Under the pieces are notes generated by a model. The model was given only the letters and a program-made list of their open reading frames with translations. It was not told the DNA's origin and did no database searches. From Streptomyces sp. RKAG290 (lineage in GTDB: Bacteria; Actinomycetota; Actinomycetes; Streptomycetales; Streptomycetaceae), in assembly GCF_023701695.1 (NCBI RefSeq), contig NZ_JAJOZC010000001.1, forward strand, positions 5,703,894 through 5,767,893: DNA of 64,000 nt. Direction: 5' to 3'. Each line of letters begins with the position of its first letter. Position 1 is the first letter of the stretch. Both the position numbers and the translations under genes were made by a program. Shown here in pieces: positions 34,295 through 42,303 of this stretch.

Positions 34295-34525
34295 ATGACC
34301 ACCCCGACCACCCCGCAGTACCTCGACCCGAACCAGGCACGCACCGCCGAACCCACCCCGTACGAGAAGAAGCTCGCCGCCGAGATCGAGGAGGTCTTCG
34401 GCAGCGGCGCCCACGACCTGCCCGGACTCGTCGCCGGACTCAACGCCCGCGACCTGCCCGCCCCCGACGGCAGCCCGTGGACCGAGGAAACCTTCCGCAA
34501 CGAGATGCGACGACTGGGAGCGTGA
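34295..34525 (+). CDS. Small recombinase-like HTH protein
   Basis: 76 residues between the reductase and oxygenase genes, with spacers of 22 and 7 bases. The C-terminal half, LPGLVAGLNARDLPAPDGSPWTEETFRNEMRRLG, resembles the HTH segment of serine recombinases (new-join-point helix) without any catalytic part. Such small proteins recur beside Rieske oxygenase genes by my recollection; their function is unknown. It could be an accessory or regulatory subunit of the oxygenase. Confidence 0.7.
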   Translation: MTTPTTPQYLDPNQARTAEPTPYEKKLAAEIEEVFGSGAHDLPGLVAGLNARDLPAPDGSPWTEETFRNEMRRLGA

Positions 34526-34532
34526 ACCCACC

Positions 34533-35603
34533 ATGACCACCGACACCACCACCCCCGCACAGCCCGCCACCCCCACCCGCCCCTCCGAAGTCGCCCGCCC
34601 CGGCAACCGCACCGCCGACCGGCTCTTCGACACCGGCATCCGCAACCAGTGGTACGCCGTCTGCCCCTCCCGCTTCGTGCCCGCAGGCGGCATGAAACGC
34701 CTCACCCTCCTCGGCGAGGAATGGCTCCTCTTCCGCCGCGCCGACGGCACCCTCCACATGCTGGAGGACCGCTGCCCCCACCGCGGCGCCCGGCTCTCCC
34801 TCGGCAAACACCTCGGCGACCGCATCGCCTGCTGGTACCACGGCGTCCAGGTCGACGGCACCGGCACCGTCGCCGCCGTACCCGGCCTGCCCGGCTGCAA
34901 CCTCGAAGGCAAACAACTCGTCGCCGCCCCCCACCTCATCGAGACCGGCGGCGCGGTCCTCGCCTACTTCGGCGACGAGAAGCACCCCGAACCGGCACCA
35001 CTCACCCTCCCCGAACAGCTCACCGACCCCGGCACGACCGCGTTCCTCTGCTACGCCGAGTGGAACGTCAACTGGCGCTACGCCGTGGAGAACCTGCTCG
35101 ACCCCATGCACGGGTCGTTCCTGCACCGCGACTCGCACAGCATGGCCGAGGGACAGACCACCGCCCGCTTCCGGATCCGCGAGACCGAACGCGGCTTCTT
35201 CTTCGAGAAGACCGACCAGAGCGGCGTCAACTTCGACTGGGTCGAACTCTGCCGCACCGGCGTCGACTGGGTCGACCTCACCATCCCGTACCCGCCCACC
35301 GCCGGCCCCGGCGGCCCGTTCGGCATCGTCGGCATGGCCACCCCCATCGACGAGAACCGCTGCGCCGTCTTCTTCTGGCGCTACCGCAAGGTGACGGACT
35401 GGCAGCGCGACACCTGGCGCTTCCTGTACAAGACGCTCCTGGAGGACCGCCACTGGGAGGTCCTCGAACAGGACCGCATCATGCTGGAAGACCTCCGCAA
35501 GGACGCCGACCAGGCGGAGAACCTCTACCAGCACGACCTGGGCGTGGTCCGGGTCCGCCGCATGTACCGCACCGAGGCGGAGACCCAGGCCGCAACCAGC
35601 TGA
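34533..35603 (+). CDS. Rieske non-heme iron oxygenase, VanA-like alpha subunit
   Basis: 356 residues. The Rieske 2Fe-2S motif is CPHRGARLSLGKH ... CWYHG (about residues 80-101). The mononuclear Fe site is in NLLDPMHGSFLHRDS (about 186-200), which has the bridging Asp and two His, with an acidic third ligand expected near the C-terminal half. Length and single-subunit make-up match VanA-type O-demethylases and related monooxygenases rather than alpha3beta3 dioxygenases. It probably hydroxylates or O-demethylates the imported aromatic substrate. Last gene of the rightward operon. Confidence 0.92.
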   Translation: MTTDTTTPAQPATPTRPSEVARPGNRTADRLFDTGIRNQWYAVCPSRFVPAGGMKRLTLLGEEWLLFRRADGTLHMLEDRCPHRGARLSLGKHLGDRIACWYHGVQVDGTGTVAAVPGLPGCNLEGKQLVAAPHLIETGGAVLAYFGDEKHPEPAPLTLPEQLTDPGTTAFLCYAEWNVNWRYAVENLLDPMHGSFLHRDSHSMAEGQTTARFRIRETERGFFFEKTDQSGVNFDWVELCRTGVDWVDLTIPYPPTAGPGGPFGIVGMATPIDENRCAVFFWRYRKVTDWQRDTWRFLYKTLLEDRHWEVLEQDRIMLEDLRKDADQAENLYQHDLGVVRVRRMYRTEAETQAATS

Positions 35604-35659
35604 CCACCCCACGAACAGTCCTCAACCGCCGGCCACCCAGGCGATTCAAGCCGTCACCG

Positions 35660-35850
35660 GGCAACCCAGCCCATTCAAGCCCGTCCGGCGATTGAGGACA
35701 CCCAGCACCCAGTGGGCGAAGCCGCCTACTCGGCCCGCCCGCGATTCAAGCCCGCCAGCAGGCAAGCGGGCCCGCCACCGGGCAGTTCAAGCCCGTCCGG
35801 CGATTGAGGACACCCCCCCGCACCGGGGTACCGGTGCCCCCGCGGAGCGC
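35660..35850. repeat. Dispersed repeats after the Rieske gene
   Basis: Two copies of TTCAAGCCCGTCCGGCGATT with GAGGACACCC (about 35675-35704 and 35787-35816) lie head to tail, followed by a partial copy of the 59-bp element with the palindrome GCACCGGGGTACCGGTGC. The 269-base gap before the convergent MarR gene has no coding sign. Confidence 0.85.
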
Positions 35851-35872
35851 CCCACCAACAGGAACCCGCCCC

Positions 35873-36430
35873 CTACTCACCCGCCTCCGCCGCCAACACA
35901 GACCGCTCCAGCTTCTCCAGCAACCGCGCCAGCTGCCGGCACTCCGCCGGAGACAACCCCGCCAGCATCTGCCGCTCGTTGTCCAGATGCTCCGAGAACA
36001 GCTCGTCGATCACCGACAGCCCCTCGTCCGTCAGCCGCGAATGCACCACCCGCCGGTCCTCCGGATCCCGCTCCCGCCGGATCAGCCCGTCCTTCTCCAG
36101 CCGGTCGATCCGCAACGTCACCCCCGCCGAACTGATCAGCCCCGAATCGGCCAGCTCACCCGCCGTACGACGAAACGGCGCCCCCGCCCTGCGCAGCGCC
36201 GTCAGCACATCGAACCCGGCCATCGACAGCCCCTTGCGCTCCACCGGCCGCGAGATCGCCGCGCTGTACCGCAGGAACGCCCGGTGCAGCCTGCCGAACA
36301 CCTCCAGCGGAGCCGTATCCAGCTCCGGCCGCTCCCGCCGCCAGTCCTCGACGATCGAGGCCACCGCGTCCTGCCCCTTCGCGGACGCCACCGACGATGC
36401 CGACGCCACAGCAGCCTGGTTCTTCGCCAT
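35873..36430 (-). CDS. MarR family transcriptional regulator
   Basis: 185 residues from the ATG at 36430. Winged helix: FRRTAGELADSGLISSAGVT (recognition region), LRIDRLEKDGLIRRERDPEDRRVVHSRLT (wing), then a long dimer helix. An N-terminal tail of about 20 Ala/Ser/Lys residues precedes it. MarR proteins commonly sense aromatic acids. It lies at the distal end of the aromatic cluster, and the palindrome TAAGAATCTTA sits upstream of its own start. It is the likely repressor of the operon and of the MFS gene. Confidence 0.87.
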   Translation of the reverse strand: MAKNQAAVASASSVASAKGQDAVASIVEDWRRERPELDTAPLEVFGRLHRAFLRYSAAISRPVERKGLSMAGFDVLTALRRAGAPFRRTAGELADSGLISSAGVTLRIDRLEKDGLIRRERDPEDRRVVHSRLTDEGLSVIDELFSEHLDNERQMLAGLSPAECRQLARLLEKLERSVLAAEAGE

Positions 36431-36463
36431 CCCGGGCACTCCTCCGTGCAGGTACACAATGGG

Positions 36464-36474
36464 TAAGAATCTTA
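36464..36474. promoter_or_regulatory. Palindrome upstream of MarR gene
   Basis: TAAGAATCTTA, a perfect 11-base palindrome 34 bases before the MarR start, within an A/T-rich island. On the minus strand CTAAGATTCTTAC shares the CTAAG...CTTA arms with the sites in the MFS/ALDH promoter region. A probable autoregulatory operator. Confidence 0.55.
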
Positions 36475-36558
36475 GCCCTCAAAGGACCGGGCACGAACCC
36501 GCTCAGCCCGCCGCGAACCCGCCTGCACACCCCGCATCCCATACGGCAGCATGGCCAC

Positions 36559-39066
36559 ATGTCCGTACTGATGCGCGACGAAGCGCAGACCCGAGCCCAG
36601 TTCCTCGACGTGCAGCGGTACACGATCGACCTCGATCTGACCGCGGGGGAGGAGACCTTCGACTCCCGCACCCACATCCGGTTCACCGCCCACACGGCCG
36701 GAGACACCTTCGTCGAGATCAAGCCCGCCACCCTGCGCTCGATCAGCCTCGACGGGCACCCGCTCGACCCCGCCGGCCTCGACGGCAACCGCTTCCCGCT
36801 CACCGCCCTCAGCGCCGGCGCACACGAACTCCGCATCGACGCCGCCATGCACTACTCCCGCACCGGCGAAGGCATGCACCGCTTCACCGACCCCACCGAC
36901 AACGAGACCTACGTCTACACCCAGCTCTTCATGGAAGACGTCCAGCGCGTCTTCGCCGCGTTCGACCAGCCCGACCTCAAATCCGTCTTCGCCCTCACCG
37001 TCACCGCCCCCGAAGGCTGGACCGTCCTGGGCAACGGCACCGTCCAGCACACCGAGGACGGCCGCTGGACCCTCGCACCCACCCCACCGATCTCCACCTA
37101 CCTCGTCGCCGTCGCCGCAGGCCCCTGGCACTCCGTGACCACCGAACACGCCGGACTGCCCTTCGGCATCCACTGCCGCCGCTCCCTCGCACCCCACCTC
37201 GACGCCGACGCCGACGAGATCCTCGACATCACCCGCGCCTGCTTCGACCGGTTCCAGGAAAAATTCGAAGAGCCCTACCCCTTCGACTCCTACGACCAGG
37301 CCTTCGTCCCCGAATTCAACGCGGGCGCCATGGAGAACCCCGGCCTCGTCACCTTCCGCGACGAATTCATCTACCGCTCCGCCGTCACCGACACCGAGCG
37401 CCAGCTCCGCGGCATGGTCATCGCCCACGAAATGGCCCACATGTGGTTCGGCGACCTCGTCACCCTCGCCTGGTGGGACGACATCTGGCTCAACGAGTCC
37501 TTCGCCGAATACATGGGCTACCAGACCCTCGCCGAAGCCACCCGCTTCACCGACACCTGGGTCGACTTCGGCGTCGCCCGCAAGGGCTGGGGCTACGACG
37601 CAGACCAACGCCCCTCCACCCACCCCGTCGCCCCCGACCCCGCCGCCGTCCCCGACACCGCATCCGCGATGCTCAACTTCGACGGCATCTCCTACGCCAA
37701 GGGCGCCTCCGCCCTGCGCCAACTCGTCGCCTGGCTCGGCGAAAAAGACTTCCTCGCCGGCATCAACACCCACTTCGCCCGCCACAAATTCGGCAACGCC
37801 ACCCTCGCCGACTTCATCGACAACCTCGCATCCGCCACCGACCGCGACGTCGACGCCTGGGCCGACCAGTGGCTGCGCACCACCGGAGTCGACACCCTCA
37901 CCCCGCACCTCACCGAAGCCGACACCACCTGGTCCCTCACCGTCGACCACCACGGCACCCGCCCCCACCGCATCACCGTCGGCACCTACGACCACGCCAT
38001 CGACACCCAGTCCGGCCCCGACCGGCTCGTCCTGCGCGACCGCTTCGAAATCGGCATCCCCCAGGACCACCACACCCCCACCACCCGGCCAGGCCGCCGC
38101 CCCGCCCTCGTCCTCCTCAACGACAACGACCTCACCTACGCCAAGGTCCGCCTCGACCCGGACTCCTGGAACACCGTCGTACGCAGCCTCTCCGGCATCC
38201 CCGACCCCCTCACCCGCGCCGTCATCTGGAACACCGCCCGCGACATGGTCCGCGACGGCGAACTCGACCCCACCACCTACCTCGACGCCGCCCGCGCCCA
38301 CCTCCCGCACGAGAGCGACCTCGCACTCCACCAAGCCGTCCTCACCTTCGCCACCACCCAGATCGCCGGCCGCTACCTCACCCCCGACAACCGCCCCGCC
38401 GCCCTCACCACCCTCACCGCCCTGTGCCGCGACCTCATCCGCCGCACCGAGGACGGCACCAACCCCGGCCTCCGCCTCATCGCCGTACGCCACCTCATCG
38501 ACGCCGCCACCCAGCCCGACACCATCCACGGCTGGCTCACCGAAGGCACCGTCCCCGGCGGACCCGAACTCGACCCCGAACTGCGCTGGCGCATCCTCAC
38601 CCGCCTCGCCGTCCTCGGCGCCACCGACGAGACCACCATCACCGCCGAACTCGAACAGGACCCCAGCGCCACCGGCCAGGAAGGCGCCGCCCGCTGCCGC
38701 GCCGCCCTCCCCACCCCCGAAGCCAAAGCCGCCGCCTGGCACGCCATGTTCACCGACGACACCCTCTCCAACTACCTCTTCACCGCCACCGCCCAAGGCT
38801 TCTGGCAACCCGAACAGACCGCCCTCGTCCACACCTACGTGGCCCGCTACTACCCCGAAGCGACCCAACTCGCCGTACGCCGCGGCCCCGCCATCGCCCA
38901 AGCCGCCGGACGCGACGCCTTCCCCGCGTACGCCATCGACACCCACAGCCTCCACCTCGGCGAACAAGGCCTCACCGACCAGGCCCTCATCCCCGCCCTG
39001 CGCCGCAAACTCGCCGACCAGATCGACGACCTGCGCCGCGCCCTCGCCGTCCGCAACGCCCACTGA
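36559..39066 (+). CDS. pepN: Aminopeptidase N (M1 zinc metallopeptidase)
   Basis: 835 residues, full length for actinobacterial PepN. The GAMEN exopeptidase motif is in GAMENPGLVTF (about 257), and the zinc site HEMAHMWFGDLVT with downstream Glu in NESFAEYMG (about 291-320). A catalytic Tyr is expected in ISYAKGASALRQL. The C-terminal helical ERAP-like domain is present. It removes N-terminal residues from peptides in the cytosol. Codons end almost always in C, giving long stop-free frames on other strands. Divergent from the MarR gene. Confidence 0.95.
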   Translation: MSVLMRDEAQTRAQFLDVQRYTIDLDLTAGEETFDSRTHIRFTAHTAGDTFVEIKPATLRSISLDGHPLDPAGLDGNRFPLTALSAGAHELRIDAAMHYSRTGEGMHRFTDPTDNETYVYTQLFMEDVQRVFAAFDQPDLKSVFALTVTAPEGWTVLGNGTVQHTEDGRWTLAPTPPISTYLVAVAAGPWHSVTTEHAGLPFGIHCRRSLAPHLDADADEILDITRACFDRFQEKFEEPYPFDSYDQAFVPEFNAGAMENPGLVTFRDEFIYRSAVTDTERQLRGMVIAHEMAHMWFGDLVTLAWWDDIWLNESFAEYMGYQTLAEATRFTDTWVDFGVARKGWGYDADQRPSTHPVAPDPAAVPDTASAMLNFDGISYAKGASALRQLVAWLGEKDFLAGINTHFARHKFGNATLADFIDNLASATDRDVDAWADQWLRTTGVDTLTPHLTEADTTWSLTVDHHGTRPHRITVGTYDHAIDTQSGPDRLVLRDRFEIGIPQDHHTPTTRPGRRPALVLLNDNDLTYAKVRLDPDSWNTVVRSLSGIPDPLTRAVIWNTARDMVRDGELDPTTYLDAARAHLPHESDLALHQAVLTFATTQIAGRYLTPDNRPAALTTLTALCRDLIRRTEDGTNPGLRLIAVRHLIDAATQPDTIHGWLTEGTVPGGPELDPELRWRILTRLAVLGATDETTITAELEQDPSATGQEGAARCRAALPTPEAKAAAWHAMFTDDTLSNYLFTATAQGFWQPEQTALVHTYVARYYPEATQLAVRRGPAIAQAAGRDAFPAYAIDTHSLHLGEQGLTDQALIPALRRKLADQIDDLRRALAVRNAH

Positions 39067-39316
39067 CCCCAGGACACACACCCGCACCACCCGTGCCCGG
39101 CCCGCCCTCCCCACCGAGGACAGGCCGGGCACAGCTGTACGCCCACACAACCGTGCGCACCACTACCACCCCAACCCCCGGCAAACACCCCCCACCACCC
39201 ACCCATCCCCCTTTCGAGTTCAGATCACCGAGCTCTTCGGCCGCGCCACCAGAAACCCGGACAAGCTGGCAAGTCCACCCATGTCCACCCACGCGCCCCG
39301 AAGGACCACCACCCCC

Positions 39317-40720
39317 ATGCCCACCCCACCCCTCGCCGGAGGCACCACGGGCCCCGCAGCCCTGCGCCCCCTCCTCGACACCGTCCTCAACGCACTCCAC
39401 GAAGGCGCCCACCGACGCGACGGCCCCCTCCCCGCAGGCGGCCCCGACACCGTCACCCCCCGCATGCGCACCGCCCTCCACCCCGCCATCCCCGACCACG
39501 GCACCGGACCCCACCACGCCCTCGCCACCCTCATCACCGCCCTCACCGAAGGCGCCGCAGACCCCGCACACCCCCACTGCGCAGCCCACCTCCACACCCC
39601 ACCCCTCGCCCTCGCCGCCGCCGCCGACCTCGCCGCCAGCGCCCTCAACCCCTCCATGGACTCCTGGGACCAGGCACCCGCCGCCTCAGCCCTCGAAGCC
39701 GACATCACCACCGCACTCGCCGCCGAGATCTACCCCCACCACACCGCACCCGACGCCCTCATCACCACCGGCGGCACCGAAGCCAACCAACTCGCACTCC
39801 TCCTCGCCCGCGAACGCCACGGCCCCATCCAGACCATCCGCGGCGCCAACGCCCACCACAGCATCACCCGCGCCGCCTGGCTCCTCGGCCTCCCCGAACC
39901 CCACACCATCCCCACCCCCACCGGCGTCATCGACCCCGCCGCCCTCAACGACACCCTCACCCGACTCCACGGCCAAGGCCCCGTCCTCGTCACCGCCACC
40001 GCAGGCACCACCGACACCGGCCAGATCGACCCCCTCACCCACATCGCCGACCTCTGCCACACCCACGGCGCCGAACTCCACATCGACGCCGCCTACGGCG
40101 GCCCCCTCCTCTTCAGCCCCACCCACCGCAACAAGATCAACGGCCTCGACCGCGCCCACAGCGTCACCCTCGACCTCCACAAACTCGGCTGGCAACCCGC
40201 ATCAGCAGGCATCCTCGCCGTCCCCGACCACCACCACCTCGACCCACTCCACCACCACGCCCCCTACCTCAACGCCGACGACGACACCGAAGCCGGCCTC
40301 CCCGACCTCCTCGGCCGCTCCCTGCGCACCACCCGCCGCCCCGACGTACTCAAAATCGCCGTCACCCTCCAAGCCCTCGGCCGCACCGGCCTCGCCGACC
40401 TCATCGACCGCACCTGCACCGCCGCCCACCACCTCGCCGACCTCATCACCAAAACCCCCACCCTCGAACTCCACGACCGCCCCACCCTCACCACCGTCCT
40501 CTTCCGCCCCACCCACACCGACGACCACACCGTCGCCACCATCCGCCGCACCCTCCTCACCCGAGGCCACGCCGTACTCGGCCGCACCCACACCGCCGGC
40601 CACCTCTGGCTCAAAGCCACCCTCCTCAACCCCCACACCACCCCCGACGACCTCCAAGAACTCCTCCACCTCGTCACCCGACTCGCCACCGAACTCACGG
40701 AAGGCAGCACCCCCCGATGA
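39317..40720 (+). CDS. PLP-dependent decarboxylase (group II, DesA/diaminobutyrate decarboxylase-like)
   Basis: About 467 residues from the ATG at 39317, which has AAGGA 11 bases upstream; an ATG at 39281 is possible but lacks a ribosome site. Fold type I features: ITTGGTEANQLALLLARE, ANAHHSITRAA (His stacking on PLP), ATAGTTDTGQID, LHIDAAYGG (Asp) and the Schiff-base Lys in LDLHKLGWQPASAG. Related enzymes decarboxylate lysine, ornithine or diaminobutyrate. It overlaps an N-hydroxylase gene by four bases (ATGA), the first two steps of hydroxamate precursor formation. No iron-box sequence was seen upstream. Confidence 0.82.
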   Translation: MPTPPLAGGTTGPAALRPLLDTVLNALHEGAHRRDGPLPAGGPDTVTPRMRTALHPAIPDHGTGPHHALATLITALTEGAADPAHPHCAAHLHTPPLALAAAADLAASALNPSMDSWDQAPAASALEADITTALAAEIYPHHTAPDALITTGGTEANQLALLLARERHGPIQTIRGANAHHSITRAAWLLGLPEPHTIPTPTGVIDPAALNDTLTRLHGQGPVLVTATAGTTDTGQIDPLTHIADLCHTHGAELHIDAAYGGPLLFSPTHRNKINGLDRAHSVTLDLHKLGWQPASAGILAVPDHHHLDPLHHHAPYLNADDDTEAGLPDLLGRSLRTTRRPDVLKIAVTLQALGRTGLADLIDRTCTAAHHLADLITKTPTLELHDRPTLTTVLFRPTHTDDHTVATIRRTLLTRGHAVLGRTHTAGHLWLKATLLNPHTTPDDLQELLHLVTRLATELTEGSTPR

Positions 40721-42137
40721 CAGACCGGCCCGATCGGCCCACCCCCGAGACCGACCAGCCACACGACCTCGTCGGCATCGGCATCGGCCCCTTCAACCTC
40801 TCCCTCGCCGCCCTCGCCCACGGCATCCCCGACAAACCCCTCAACACCACGTTCTACGAACAACGCCCCGCCTTCCACTGGCACCCCGGCCTCCTCATCG
40901 ACGGCGCCAGCCTCCAAGTCCCCTTCCTCGCCGACCTCGTCACCCTCGCCGACCCCACCAGCCCCTGGACCTTCCTCAACTACCTACGCACCCGCGACCG
41001 GCTCTTCCCCTTCTACTTCGCCGAGCGCTTCCACATCCAACGCGCCGAATACGACGCCTACTGCCGCTGGGTCAGCCAACAACTCCCCAGCCTCCACTTC
41101 AGCCACCAAGTCGACGCCATCCGCTGGAACCCCCGACACAACCTCTTCGAAGTCGACTACACCCAACTCGACACCCACGGCGAAGCCGAAGCCCTCGGCC
41201 GCGCCCACACCCGCCACATCGCCCTCGGCGTCGGCACCCAACCCCACATCCCCGAACCCCTCAAACCCCTCGCCGAAGCCGGCTCGGTCCCCGTCATCCA
41301 CTCCGCCGACTACCTCCACCACCGCGAAGAACTCCTCAACGCCACCCACATCACCGTCATCGGCTCAGGACAATCCGGCGCCGAAATCTTCCTCGACCTC
41401 CTACGCGCCCGCCCCGCCGGCCACGAAAAACTCCACTGGCTCGCCCGCACCCCCGCCTTCGCCCCCATGGAGTACTCCAAACTCGGCCTCGAACACTTCA
41501 CCCCCGACTACACCCGCTACTTCCACGCCCTCCCCGAACCCGTACGCGACGCACTCGTCCCCACCAATGGCAACTCCACAAAGGCATCGACCACGACACC
41601 ATCACCGCCATCCACGAAGAGCTCTACCGCCGCACCCTCCACGGCGGCTGGCCCGACGCCACCCTCACCCCAGGCGTCGCCGTACGCACCGCAGGCCGCG
41701 TCGCCACCACCCGCGTCGAACTCCACCTCGAACACACCCAACAAGGCACCCGCTCCCGCCTCACCACCGACGCCGTCATCCTCGCCACCGGCTACCGCGA
41801 ACGCCCCCTCGACCAAATCCTCGGCGGCCTCGAAACCCACCTGCGCCGCGACACCGCAGGCCGCCCCCGCATCGACGACCAGTTCCGCCTCGACCTCGAC
41901 CCCACCATCACCGGCAACATCTACGTACAGAACGCCGAACGCCACACCCACGGCGTCGGCGCCCCCGACCTCGGCCTCGCCGCCTGGCGCAGCGCCACCA
42001 TCCTCAACAACCTCACCGGCACCACCCCCTACCCCCTCCCACAACGCACCGCCTTCACCACCTTCGGCCTCACCCCCCACACCCCGAAAATCCCCGCCCA
42101 GAGCCCCGCCCTCACCCCCCTCGTCCAAAGCAACTGA
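40717..42137 (+). CDS. Lysine/ornithine N-monooxygenase family protein (frameshifted)
   Basis: About 473 residues after adding one base in the C run 41559-41562. The FAD loop GIGIGPFNLSLAALAHG, the NADPH loop TVIGSGQSGAEIFLDLL and the late ATGY motif (VILATGYRERPLDQIL) identify an IucD/DesB-type flavin N-hydroxylase of primary amines. The first frame covers residues 1 to about 282; the remainder (WQLHKGIDHDTITAIHEEL onward) is in another frame. It would N-hydroxylate the diamine, or amino acid, handled by the decarboxylase. No acyltransferase or NIS synthetase follows. Confidence 0.85.
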
Positions 42138-42165
42138 CCCACCCCACCCCACCCGGCACAAAGAA

Positions 42166-42202
42166 GCGGCCGCCCCCTTCCCACAGGAAAGGAGACGGCC
42201 GC
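42166..42202. terminator. Hairpin between convergent genes
   Basis: GCGGCCG pairs with CGGCCGC, and inner CTTCC/GGAAAG extends the stem. It lies 29 bases after the N-monooxygenase stop and 84 bases beyond the nucleotidase stop, so it can serve either strand. Confidence 0.6.
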
Positions 42203-42223
42203 CCCCACCACACCGGCCCACCC

Positions 42224-42303
42224 AGAACACCGGCGTACCTACAACCGGCCCACCTAGAACACCGGCGTACCTACAACCGGCCCACCTAGAACACCGGCGT
42301 ACC
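42224..42303. repeat. Tandem repeat, 32-bp unit, overlapping a stop codon
   Basis: AGAACACCGGCGTACC starts at 42224, 42256 and 42288, exactly 32 bases apart, with CTACAACCGGCCCACC between. The third copy encodes the last codons and stop of the nucleotidase on the minus strand, so the gene's end has been duplicated downstream about twice. Confidence 0.92.

Noticed and set aside
36472..39150. 892-codon antisense frame opposite pepN
   Set aside because: A Gly/Val/Glu-rich shadow of a well-conserved gene; no domain and no ribosome site.
39281..39316. Upstream ATG for the PLP decarboxylase
   Set aside because: No ribosome-binding sequence before 39281, while AAGGA lies before 39317. It remains possible.
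39067..39316. Iron-box search ahead of the decarboxylase/N-hydroxylase pair
   Set aside because: No sequence resembling TTAGGTTAGGCTAACCTAA was seen, so iron regulation is not claimed.
35979..42137. Stop-free frame of 2,052 codons on the + strand
   Set aside because: It runs out of frame through pepN, the decarboxylase and part of the N-monooxygenase. The translation is Arg/Pro/His noise caused by C-rich third positions. Only its last 190 or so codons are real, as the shifted end of the N-monooxygenase.
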